This document shows positions 1 to 6,431 of a stretch of DNA of 23,876 bases, piece after piece. Each line of letters starts with the position of its first letter. Position 1 is the first letter of the stretch. A model generated the notes under the pieces. That model saw only the letters and a program-made list of their open reading frames with translations. It had not been told where the DNA came from and did not search any database. The DNA is from Paratractidigestivibacter sp963591565 (GTDB lineage: Bacteria > Actinomycetota > Coriobacteriia > Coriobacteriales > Atopobiaceae): NCBI GenBank assembly GCA_963591565.1, contig CAVAUD010000019.1, forward strand, positions 1-23,876. The letters are read 5' to 3'. Both the position numbers and the translations under genes were made by a program.

Positions 1-109
1 GGATGCCGTTGAGGTCGCCCATGCCGTCGCCGTCGGAGTCGCAGAAGCTCTTGGGATAGGCCTGGTAGACGACGGCCGACTTCCACCACTCGGGGTTACT
101 CGTCGTCAT
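1..109 (-). CDS. GH13 alpha-glucosidase, N-terminal fragment (partial)
   Basis: The first 36 codons of a glycoside hydrolase family 13 enzyme, running off the left edge of the window. The minus strand reads MTTSNPEWWKSAVVYQAYPK and then SFCDSDGDGMGDLNGI, which matches the N-terminal signature WWK.AVVYQ.YP.SF.D..GDG.GDL.GI of oligo-1,6-glucosidases, alpha-glucosidases and trehalose-6-phosphate hydrolases. The D.DGDG.GD segment is the usual calcium-loop region of this group. The ATG at 109 lies inside the last codons of the EIIA gene (14-bp overlap) and has GGAGG six bases upstream, so translation is probably coupled to EIIA. As last visible gene of the PTS operon it would hydrolyse the imported, probably phosphorylated, alpha-glucoside in the cytoplasm. 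The exact substrate cannot be told from this fragment. Confidence 0.88.
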   Translation of the reverse strand, partial: MTTSNPEWWKSAVVYQAYPKSFCDSDGDGMGDLNGI

Positions 110-512
110 CGTCCACCTCCGCGGCCAGGTCGTTGGCGTACTTGATCTCGGACTGGGCGTCGGCCACGATCTCGCGCACGCGCTCGGCCGTGAGGTAGTC
201 GTCGGCGGGCTCCAGGGCAAAGACCAGGGCCAGCGGCAGGTTCATGCCGCTCACGACGTGGGTGTGCGGGCGGCCCACATAGCGGAAGAACTGCTGGTTG
301 ACGCTGCCGGCGTTGAGGTCGGTCAAGACGATGGCCTCGGTGTCTGCGTCCAGGGACTCCATGACCTTGTCGACGGCCGCGTCGCACGGCTCGTTGTCCA
401 TGTAGGCCGAGAGGGCCACGCACTCGGCCGCGCCGCCCGAGACGAAGTCCAGCGTGTCCTTGAGGCCGGCGGCCATGGTGTGGTGAGAGGCCAGGATGAG
501 GGTTCTCTTCAT
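96..512 (-). CDS. PTS mannose-family EIIA component
   Basis: A 138-residue cytoplasmic phosphocarrier of the mannose/fructose/sorbose PTS family; it takes phosphate from HPr and passes it to EIIB. The N-terminus MKRTLILASHHTMAAGL aligns with the EIIA-Man motif in which a His after strand 1 is phosphorylated, here His10 (His11 is adjacent). The length is normal for a stand-alone EIIA-Man domain. I chose the ATG at 512 because GGAG lies about nine bases upstream; an in-frame TTG at 530 has no better ribosome site. The C-terminus is very acidic (EVDDDDE). It follows EIID after a 100-bp spacer carrying a strong hairpin, and its end overlaps the start of the GH13 gene by 14 bp. Confidence 0.9.
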   Translation of the reverse strand: MKRTLILASHHTMAAGLKDTLDFVSGGAAECVALSAYMDNEPCDAAVDKVMESLDADTEAIVLTDLNAGSVNQQFFRYVGRPHTHVVSGMNLPLALVFALEPADDYLTAERVREIVADAQSEIKYANDLAAEVDDDDE

Positions 513-545
513 TGCAAGATCTCCAAACAAAGAGGGGTTTTACCA

Positions 546-601
546 GGTGAGAAGAACGCGGCGGGCGGCCGGGGCGCGTGCCCCAAAGCCGCGCCGCCGC
601 G
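546..601 (-). terminator. Intra-operon terminator-like hairpin between EIID and EIIA
   Basis: Eleven bases after the EIID stop codon, the mRNA-sense strand can form a GC-rich stem. CGCGGCGG pairs with CCGCCGCG (594-601 with 557-564), then after a one-base bulge GCGGC pairs with GCCGC, and an inner GGGGC/GCCCC hairpin closes the top. The stem is followed by TTCTTCTC (positions 556-549). It resembles an intrinsic terminator with an impure U tract and may act as partial terminator or 3'-end stabiliser that lowers EIIA and glucosidase expression relative to EIIB-EIIC-EIID. Structure is seen in the sequence; the function is inferred. Confidence 0.55.
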
Positions 602-612
602 CAAAGGTCGTG

Positions 613-1446
613 CTAGACGGCCAGGATGCCGAAGAAGGAGCCGACCAGGGAAATCGCGATGATCAACAGGATCAGCTTGGTCGGGGTCCACTTCTTGTTG
701 CCCAGCAGCTTGTAGACAAGCACGGTGAGAAGGACGGGCAGCAGAGACGGCATGATCTTGTCGATGACGTCGGTCTGCAGGTTGAGCGCGACCTCGCCCA
801 CCTGGAACTGCAGGGCCGTGGAGACCTTGACGGAGGTCGCGATCAGCGCGCCCACGACGGAGAGGCCCATGATCGAGGCGGCCTCGGTGAAGACCGAGAG
901 CTTCTCGCCAAGCTCGGTGACCAGCTTGGTGCCCGAGGTGTAGCCCACCTCAAAGAGCTTGCGCTTGACGAACCAGAAGGCCACGTTGCAGATGAACCAC
1001 ACGATGGCGCCCAGGGGGTTGCCCTGCTGGGCCATGTAGCCGGCGATGGAGCCCATGATCGTGGGCCACAGCACCCAGACGATCGTGTCGCCGACGCCCG
1101 AGAAGGGGCCCATGAGGGAGGTCTTCAAGGACTGGACGGCCTCCTTGGCGGCGATGCCGTCGCGCTCCTCGGTGGCGGTGGTGGCGCCCAGGATCATCGA
1201 GGCCATGCAGGTGGTGGCGTTGAAGTAGTTGAAGTGGTTGTTGAGGGCGGCCTTGTACTCCTCGTCGTTGGGGTAGACCTTGCGAAGGACGGGGGCAAGC
1301 GCCCAGGCCACGGCCGCGCCCATCTGGGACTCGTAGTTGAAGATGTTGCAGGCCATGAAGTTGTAGCGGTCGGCGGCCTTCTTGAGGTCGGCCTTGGTGA
1401 CCTGGTAGCGGCCGTCTGCCGCGGTGGTCTGGGTCTCGTTACTCAT
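613..1446 (-). CDS. PTS mannose-family EIID membrane component
   Basis: A 277-residue EIID subunit, which with EIIC forms the membrane channel of mannose-family PTS permeases. The N-terminal half has the conserved family pattern, including YNFMACNIFNYESQMG and SLMGPFSGVGDTIVW (the G.GD(T/S) segment typical of EIID). The C-terminal end is hydrophobic, finishing LILLIIAISLVGSFFGILAV. The start at 1446 has GGGAG about nine bases upstream and overlaps the EIIC stop by 8 bp (ATGAGTAA); an alternative ATG at 1455 sits directly on the ribosome site. Length is normal for the family. Confidence 0.93.
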   Translation of the reverse strand: MSNETQTTAADGRYQVTKADLKKAADRYNFMACNIFNYESQMGAAVAWALAPVLRKVYPNDEEYKAALNNHFNYFNATTCMASMILGATTATEERDGIAAKEAVQSLKTSLMGPFSGVGDTIVWVLWPTIMGSIAGYMAQQGNPLGAIVWFICNVAFWFVKRKLFEVGYTSGTKLVTELGEKLSVFTEAASIMGLSVVGALIATSVKVSTALQFQVGEVALNLQTDVIDKIMPSLLPVLLTVLVYKLLGNKKWTPTKLILLIIAISLVGSFFGILAV

Positions 1447-2230
1447 CGAAGTCATCTCCCATATCAGAAGCGTCGGCGGCGGACACGGCAACGGCGGTCT
1501 CGGTCTTGTTAACCTCGGTCGTGAAGTACCAGAAGGCGGCGGCGAAGCCCACGATGGCGATGCCCAGGACAGGAACGCCCAGGTAAGCGGACAGGACGAA
1601 GCCGATCAAGATCATGGGGAGGAACTTCTTGACGGGCATGTAGCGCATCAGCATGCCGACACCCACGACGGGGAGCATGCCCGCGGCGATGGACAGGCCG
1701 TTGGTGACCCACTCGGGGATGAACTCGAGCACGAAGTTGACGACGGTGGAGCCAAAGAGGATGACGAGCAGCGTGGGGACCAGGGTCTGCAGCGAGCAGA
1801 TGATGGGGCCGAGCCAAGCGATGCGGTTCATCTTGTCCCACTCGCCGGCGTTGTTGTAGTCCTGCATCTTGTGGGCAACGAAGTTGTTGACGATGCGGAC
1901 CAGCACCTCGAGCTGGATGGCGAGAAGACCGACGGGCAGGCCGACGGCGATCGCGGCGTCGGTGCCGGTGCCGGTGCGGACGGCGATGAAGGTGCCGACG
2001 ATGGTCGCCAGGCCGTAGTTGGGGGCACTTGCGCCGCCCAGGGCCGCGACGCCCAGGCTCATCAGCTGGAAGGTGCCGCCGATGACCAGGCCGGTGTTGA
2101 CATCACCCATGATGAGGCCGGTGATGAGGCCCACGATGACGCCGAACCAGCTCATGACCACGGGGCCGTTCTGGTCGATCGTCATGTACCCGGCGACGAG
2201 AAGCACGAGCACGTCCTGCAAGATTTCCAT
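1439..2230 (-). CDS. PTS mannose-family EIIC membrane component
   Basis: A 263-residue polytopic membrane protein, the sugar-recognising EIIC of a mannose-family PTS. Features of the family include the GDVNTGLVIGGTFQLMSLG segment, AIAVGLPVGLLAIQLE, and a run of hydrophobic helices to about residue 235. The C-terminal tail is acidic and soluble (ASDMGDDFDE). The ATG at 2230 has an AGGTAGGAA-type ribosome site. The gene lies 112 bp after EIIB and overlaps EIID by 8 bp, so EIIC and EIID are probably translated in equal amounts, as expected of subunits of one complex. Confidence 0.93.
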   Translation of the reverse strand: MEILQDVLVLLVAGYMTIDQNGPVVMSWFGVIVGLITGLIMGDVNTGLVIGGTFQLMSLGVAALGGASAPNYGLATIVGTFIAVRTGTGTDAAIAVGLPVGLLAIQLEVLVRIVNNFVAHKMQDYNNAGEWDKMNRIAWLGPIICSLQTLVPTLLVILFGSTVVNFVLEFIPEWVTNGLSIAAGMLPVVGVGMLMRYMPVKKFLPMILIGFVLSAYLGVPVLGIAIVGFAAAFWYFTTEVNKTETAVAVSAADASDMGDDFDE

Positions 2231-2274
2231 TGCGCGTTCCTACCTTTCCTTGTGCGCTTGTGGGTGGGTTGGGC

Positions 2275-2322
2275 GGCGAGAAGAACGCGGCGGCCGCGGG
2301 GCCGGGCGGCGGGCTTCTCGCC
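2275..2322. repeat. Inverted repeat of the CTTCTCGCC motif in the EIIB-EIIC spacer
   Basis: GGCGAGAAG at 2275-2283 and its exact complement CTTCTCGCC at 2314-2322 enclose 30 bases of almost pure G and C. In the operon mRNA this forms a hairpin with a 9-bp base. Positions 2278-2293 (GAGAAGAACGCGGCGG) repeat exactly at 549-564, in the EIID-EIIA spacer of the same operon. Possible roles are mRNA 3'-end stabilisation, attenuation, or simply two copies of a genome-wide motif. Confidence 0.6.
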
Positions 2323-2342
2323 TACTGTGACCTGGGGCGGGT

Positions 2343-2801
2343 TTAGAACGCCTGCTCCTCGTCGGTGGGCACGTACTGGATGACCACCGGCACGCCGCGC
2401 GACTTGATGGTCTCGAGGTCGGCGCGCTCCTTCTCGTTTAAGGCGACGAACTTGGTCACGGGCTCGCGGTCCTCCTCGTTGAAGATGATGCCGAGGTCGA
2501 CCTTGGGGATCTCGACGCCGCCGTCGATCAGGCGGATGAGGGTCTCGGGCTCCTTGACCAGGATGAGGACGTTCTGGCCGTCGTACTTGCCGGCGGCGAA
2601 GTTGGTGACGGCGGTCTCGACGCTGATGACCGAGACGCCGGTGCCCGCGGGCTTGGCCATGCGCATGCTGGCCTTGATGGCCTCGTTGTCGCAGAGCTGG
2701 TCGTCCACGACCATGAAGCGCTTGACCTTGAAGGCCGGCGCGACCTGGTTGACGACGATGCCGTGGATAAGGCGCTGGTCGATACGTGCGAGAACTACCA
2801 T
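2343..2801 (-). CDS. PTS mannose-family EIIB component
   Basis: A 152-residue cytoplasmic phosphotransferase subunit that moves phosphate from EIIA to the incoming sugar. The N-terminal ARIDQRLIHGIVV carries the family's active-site histidine (His13 in the context RLIHGxV), and GVEIPKVDLGIIFNEEDR continues the EIIB-Man/Sor pattern. The open frame extends further upstream, but the ATG at 2801 has a GGAAGGGAG ribosome site. The longer frame would run across the operator and promoter at 2847-2878, so I reject it. First gene of the PTS operon. Confidence 0.93.
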   Translation of the reverse strand: MVVLARIDQRLIHGIVVNQVAPAFKVKRFMVVDDQLCDNEAIKASMRMAKPAGTGVSVISVETAVTNFAAGKYDGQNVLILVKEPETLIRLIDGGVEIPKVDLGIIFNEEDREPVTKFVALNEKERADLETIKSRGVPVVIQYVPTDEEQAF

Positions 2802-2846
2802 GGAGGGTCTCCCTTCCTCGTGCGCCGGGCGGCGCGGTTTCAAAAA

Positions 2847-2878
2847 CGTATCTGCGAAATTGGTATCGTTACCAATTT
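2847..2878 (-). promoter_or_regulatory. PTS operon promoter with LacI-type operator
   Basis: The palindrome at 2857-2878 has perfect 9-base arms AAATTGGTA/TACCAATTT around TCGT, a LacI/GalR-family operator. On the minus strand a -35-like TTGGTA (complement of 2870-2875) and a -10-like GATACG (complement of 2847-2852) are 17 bp apart, so the operator overlaps the -35 element and spacer. That placement fits repression of the EIIB-EIIC-EIID-EIIA-GH13 operon by the adjacent LacI-family protein. The operator is clear; the promoter hexamers are moderate matches. Confidence 0.75.
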
Positions 2879-3006
2879 GATGCACAAAAGTTGGGCCACA
2901 AGACCTTGGCGCAAGTGGTGCGAGGCCGTGCGGTGGTGCGTTGGGTTGTGCGGGTGAAGCGGGCGGTGCGGGCCGTGCTGGCGAGAAGTGCCTGGTAGAT
3001 CGGGTG

Positions 3007-4023
3007 CTACGTCGACGATCGGACGATCAGCTCGAGGTTAAGCTCGTGCTTGACGGGTTCTATCGGCTCGTCGTCGTCAAGGGTGAGCTGGCGGATGATC
3101 TCTTGGGCCACCAGCGTTCCCATCTCTTGAATCGGCTGGCGGATGGTCGAGATGGGAACCGGGGCGATGCCTGCGATGGGCTGGTCGTCGACACCAAAGA
3201 TGGCCAGCTCATCGGGCACAGAGAAGCGACAGTGCATGGCCTCGAGCTCGATGCCCACGGCCACCTCGTCAGAGCCGGCGATGATGGCATCGGGGCGCTC
3301 GGGCAAGGCCAGGATGCGACGAAAGACGTTGCGGCCGTCCTCGAGGGTGTTGACGCCCTCGAAGTACCAGCTGGGGCGGGCCTCCAGACCGCGGGACTTC
3401 AAGGCGTCCGCGTAGCCGGTGTAGCGATCGGAGTCCAGGTCAGAGCCCTTGGGCTGGACCTTAAGGCCGTGAAAACCGGTGCAGTAGGCGATCTTCTTGT
3501 AGCCGCGGGCGATGAGGTACTGCGTCGCGCCGTAGAAGCCGTCGTACTGGCGGCCGATCACCTTGGAAAGCTCGTCAGAGGCGGTGTACTCGTCGCAGAT
3601 CGCCAGGGCGCCGTACTTGGAGAAAGACGTGATGGTGTCCCACTTGTTCTCCAACGAGCACAGGATCAGGCCGTCGGCGTGCTGCATCTTGAGCAGGTCG
3701 AGGGCGTCCATCTCGCCCTCCTCGGTGCCCTGGGTCTGGGAGATGAGGCTGCGGTAGCCGGCGCTGCGGCAGGTCTTCTCGATGGCATCTACCAGGTGCG
3801 CGAAGAAGTTGTTCTTGATGCCGGGGATGGCGACGGCGATGTTTCCCGAGCCCGAGCCGCGCATCTGGCGGGCGGCCTGCAGGGGCACGTAGCCGAGCTG
3901 GTCCATGGCGGCGAGAACCGCGTCGCGCTTCTTCTGCGAGACGTGCGGCTTGTTGTTGATCACGCGGGAGACGGTGGTGACGGACAGGCCGGAAAGCTTC
4001 GCGACGTCTGAAATCGTTGCCAT
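3007..4023 (-). CDS. LacI/GalR-family transcriptional regulator
   Basis: A 338-residue repressor. The N-terminal helix-turn-helix ISDVAKLSGLSVTTVSRVIN is at about residues 3-22, followed by the hinge helix (VPLQAARQMRG). Residues from about 60 form the periplasmic-binding-protein-like sugar sensor, with GLILCS, GSDEVAVGI and a typical end (FGVDDQPIAGIAPVPISTIRQP). The ATG at 4023 is preceded by AGGGAGAAG. It lies 205 bp upstream of EIIB on the same strand. Operator-like palindromes precede both EIIB and lacI itself, so it probably represses the PTS operon and its own gene until the sugar or sugar phosphate binds. I see no clear terminator between lacI and the PTS operon. Confidence 0.93.
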   Translation of the reverse strand: MATISDVAKLSGLSVTTVSRVINNKPHVSQKKRDAVLAAMDQLGYVPLQAARQMRGSGSGNIAVAIPGIKNNFFAHLVDAIEKTCRSAGYRSLISQTQGTEEGEMDALDLLKMQHADGLILCSLENKWDTITSFSKYGALAICDEYTASDELSKVIGRQYDGFYGATQYLIARGYKKIAYCTGFHGLKVQPKGSDLDSDRYTGYADALKSRGLEARPSWYFEGVNTLEDGRNVFRRILALPERPDAIIAGSDEVAVGIELEAMHCRFSVPDELAIFGVDDQPIAGIAPVPISTIRQPIQEMGTLVAQEIIRQLTLDDDEPIEPVKHELNLELIVRSST

Positions 4024-4062
4024 TGTCTTCTCCCTTCGTGAATCGCGTCGGTGACTGAATAT

Positions 4063-4090
4063 AGAATAACGTGCTTGAAAATGACGTCAA
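4063..4090 (-). promoter_or_regulatory. Probable lacI promoter
   Basis: The minus strand reads TTGACG (complement of 4085-4090) and TATTCT (complement of 4063-4068), separated by 16 bp, about 40 bases upstream of the lacI start. The -35 hexamer matches the sigma-70 consensus in five of six positions and the -10 in four or five. The operator at 4093-4118 begins two bases upstream of the -35 element. Confidence 0.6.
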
Positions 4091-4092
4091 TT

Positions 4093-4118
4093 GAAAATTG
4101 GTATCGTTTCCAATTTTC
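4093..4118. promoter_or_regulatory. LacI-type operator between lacI and the 5'-nucleotidase gene
   Basis: A 26-bp palindrome with perfect 9-base arms GAAAATTGG/CCAATTTTC around TATCGTTT. It shares ATTGGTATCGT and CCAAT with the operator at 2857-2878, so both are probably bound by the same protein. It abuts the lacI promoter (autoregulation). It lies 60 bp upstream of the putative -10 of the divergent 5'-nucleotidase gene, so an effect on that gene is possible but not shown. Confidence 0.75.
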
Positions 4119-4179
4119 GCGTCAAAACGCCGCTTGCCGGAGTTTTACTACCGCTTACGGCGGGCGAACGGTTTGGGAG

Positions 4180-4185
4180 TACTAT
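4180..4185 (+). promoter_or_regulatory. Candidate -10 box for the 5'-nucleotidase gene
   Basis: TACTAT at 4180-4185 sits 47 bp before the start codon. No good -35 hexamer lies at 16-18 bp; the nearest is TTACGG at 4155-4160 with a 19-bp spacer. Weak support, listed because it is the best AT-rich hexamer between the operator and the gene. Confidence 0.3.
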
Positions 4186-4231
4186 AGAGAAACGTTTACC
4201 GCACCCCCACCTCTCTCATGAAAGGCTGCCC

Positions 4232-6217
4232 ATGGACCAGTCGAATCTCTCCCGCCGCGGGTTTCTCGCCAGCGCAGGCACCGTGCTCGCAAGCCTCACG
4301 TTCTCTCTCGCCTCTGGCCCGGCGGCCGCGTTTGCCGAGGACGCAGACGGCGCCGAGCCCCTTTCGGCCGAGGGCGAGACGGGCGAGGCCGTCGACGACT
4401 CGCGCATCATGATCGTCCACACCAACGACGTGCACTGCGCCTTTAACAACAAGACGACCCAGCTGGGCTACGCCAAGCTGGCCGACTACGTGACCGAGCA
4501 GCGCAAGAAGTACGGCCAGGGGCGCGTCTCGCTGGTCGACGCCGGCGACAACATCCAGGGCGACGTCAACGGCTCCCTAAGCCAGGGCGACTACCCGGCC
4601 CGCGTCATCAAGGCATGCAAGTACGATGTTATGACCTGCGGAAACCACGAGTTCGACTACGGCATGCAGACGTTCTTCTCCGTTCGACAGACCGAGGAGA
4701 CCCCGTATGTGTGCTGCAACTTCCTGCAGGCGTCCGGAGAGCGCTACTTCGACGCGTACAAGGTCATCGAGTACACGGTGGCCGGCCAGACCGTGAAGGT
4801 CGCCTACGTGGGCGCCGTCACGCCGTCGACCATCACCTCCTCGACCCCCGCGAGCTTCAAGGACAAGGACGGCAACGTCATCTACAGCTTCTGCGGCGAC
4901 AAGTCCGGCGAGAAGCTCTACGCGGCCGTCCAAAGCGCCGTCGACGAGGCGCGCTCCACCGGCGACGCCGATTACGTCGTCCTTCTCGCCCACTTGGGTC
5001 AGGCCGGCGCGCCCACCCAGTGGAGAAGCGACGCCGTTGTGGCCAAGACCCGCGGCATCGACCTGGTGCTGGACGGCCACTCGCACGAGGAGTACGTGCA
5101 GACGGCCAAGAACCTCGACGGGCAAGACGTCGTCATCACGCAGACGGGCACCAAGTTCTCGTCGTTTAGCAGCACGGTGATCGACCCGGCGAGCGGCACC
5201 GCCACGGTGAAGCTCACGGCGACGGGCGTCGCGTCCGAGCTTGTCAAGGAGTGGGACGGCTCTGACGAGGAGATCGCCGCCCTGGTGGCCCAGCTTGACG
5301 CCGAGCTTGCCAAAAAGACCGAGGTCGTCATTGGTAAAACCACCGTTGACCTGCGCGTTCACATCGATAACTCCTCGCAGTGGGCGTCGCGCGCGCACGA
5401 GACCAACATGGGCGACCTCGTGGCCGACGCGTTCTTCTACCGCGCCGCGAACCTGGGCCGCAAGTGCGACCTGGCGCTTGTCGGCAGCGGCGGCATCCGC
5501 GCGGACATCGACGCCGGCGACATCACCTACGGCGACTGCGTCTCGGCTCTTGCGTTCAACAACCAGGTCGCGTGCCTGCGCGTCACCGGCCAGCACATCC
5601 TGAACATGCTTGAGATCGGCGTCAGGAAGTACCCCAACCCCTCTGGCGGCTTTTTGCAGGTATCCGAGGGTGTTTCGTTCACGCTGCGCACCGACCTGCC
5701 GACGCCCGTCGTGATGGTCGACGATGAGTCCGCGGTCGAGAAGTACGTCGGCGAGCGGCGCGTCCAGAACGCGACGCTGTTCGGCGAGCCGATCGACCCC
5801 GAGAAGGAGTACGACCTCATCGCGACCAACTACATGCTGGTCGCGGGCGGCGACGCCATGCCGATCCCCGACAACGTGGACGACGTCGAGTTCCTTGGGC
5901 TCGAGACCGATGCGCTGATCGACTACGTGCAGGTCAACCTGCACGGCGTCATTGGCGAGGGGTACGAGAACCCGGCCGGCGCGGGCCGCATCAAGATGAG
6001 CGACCACGCCGAGGAGGTTGTGCCGGAGGACGGGTCCGGGTCCGGCAGCGGTGACGGGTCCGGCGGCGATGCCGACGCCGATGGCAACGCGCAGAACGCG
6101 ACGCCCAAGTCCGGCACCGGCAACGTCCCGGCCACCGGCGACACCGCCGTTGACCTGGCCGGCGTAGCCGCCCTTGGCGCCGCAGCCGTCGCGGGAGCCG
6201 TCCTTCTCGCCGAGTAA
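4232..6217 (+). CDS. Secreted 5'-nucleotidase/metallophosphatase with Tat signal and sortase-like tail
   Basis: A 661-residue exported bifunctional metallophosphatase/5'-nucleotidase of the UshA type. The N-terminus has a twin-arginine-like signal, SRRGFLAS (residues 7-14), a hydrophobic stretch and an Ala-rich cleavage region near residue 35. The calcineurin-like domain (about 58-330) shows the metal-binding series HTNDVH (63-68), GDNIQG (105-110), GNHE (137-140), His254 and GHSHE (282-286). The C-terminal nucleotidase domain (about 365-590) has GGIRADI and FNNQ. A Gly/Ser/Asp-rich linker leads to NVPATGD (631-637) and about 20 hydrophobic residues, as in cell-wall-anchored proteins. The ATG at 4232 has AAAGG upstream; an open frame back to 4091 would start in the operator and is rejected. 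Odd point: the protein ends LLAE without the usual basic tail, which is present in another frame just downstream. Likely role is release of nucleosides and phosphate outside the membrane. Confidence 0.92.
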   Translation: MDQSNLSRRGFLASAGTVLASLTFSLASGPAAAFAEDADGAEPLSAEGETGEAVDDSRIMIVHTNDVHCAFNNKTTQLGYAKLADYVTEQRKKYGQGRVSLVDAGDNIQGDVNGSLSQGDYPARVIKACKYDVMTCGNHEFDYGMQTFFSVRQTEETPYVCCNFLQASGERYFDAYKVIEYTVAGQTVKVAYVGAVTPSTITSSTPASFKDKDGNVIYSFCGDKSGEKLYAAVQSAVDEARSTGDADYVVLLAHLGQAGAPTQWRSDAVVAKTRGIDLVLDGHSHEEYVQTAKNLDGQDVVITQTGTKFSSFSSTVIDPASGTATVKLTATGVASELVKEWDGSDEEIAALVAQLDAELAKKTEVVIGKTTVDLRVHIDNSSQWASRAHETNMGDLVADAFFYRAANLGRKCDLALVGSGGIRADIDAGDITYGDCVSALAFNNQVACLRVTGQHILNMLEIGVRKYPNPSGGFLQVSEGVSFTLRTDLPTPVVMVDDESAVEKYVGERRVQNATLFGEPIDPEKEYDLIATNYMLVAGGDAMPIPDNVDDVEFLGLETDALIDYVQVNLHGVIGEGYENPAGAGRIKMSDHAEEVVPEDGSGSGSGDGSGGDADADGNAQNATPKSGTGNVPATGDTAVDLAGVAALGAAAVAGAVLLAE

Positions 6218-6252
6218 GCCGCCGTCGCAAGCCCAACGTCCCGACGCCCCCC

Positions 6253-6305
6253 AGCGCCCATCCGCTCAAATAACGCCGTTATTAGTGGATGGGCGCTCAT
6301 TTTTT
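6253..6305 (+). terminator. Intrinsic terminator of the 5'-nucleotidase gene
   Basis: Perfect 11-bp stem AGCGCCCATCC (6253-6263) with GGATGGGCGCT (6287-6297), followed after two bases by six T (6300-6305). The loop contains a second perfect hairpin, AATAAC/GTTATT (6269-6274 with 6278-6283). It lies 35 bp past the stop codon. Confidence 0.9.
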
Positions 6306-6313
6306 GCGATTAC

Positions 6314-6339
6314 TTGTGCCTCTCAGCCATCAGGCACAA
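6314..6339. repeat. Short inverted repeat
   Basis: TTGTGCCT (6314-6321) and AGGCACAA (6332-6339) form a perfect 8-bp stem with a 10-base loop. There is no T run on either side. It lies between the two convergent terminators; its role is unknown. Confidence 0.5.
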
Positions 6340-6377
6340 CAGCAACCTGCGGTTTTGTCGAGAGACGATCCCCGCTG

Positions 6378-6405
6378 GAACAAGAAACGCGCTATTTTGA
6401 GCGCG
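6378..6405 (-). terminator. Probable terminator of the histidine kinase gene
   Basis: On the minus strand CGCGCT-CAAAAT-AGCGCG (6405 down to 6388) is a perfect 6-bp stem followed by TTTCTTGTTC. It lies 26 bp past the kinase stop codon and faces the terminator of the convergent 5'-nucleotidase gene. Confidence 0.65.
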
Positions 6406-6431
6406 CGGAGAAGACCCCGACCCGCCCCGAG

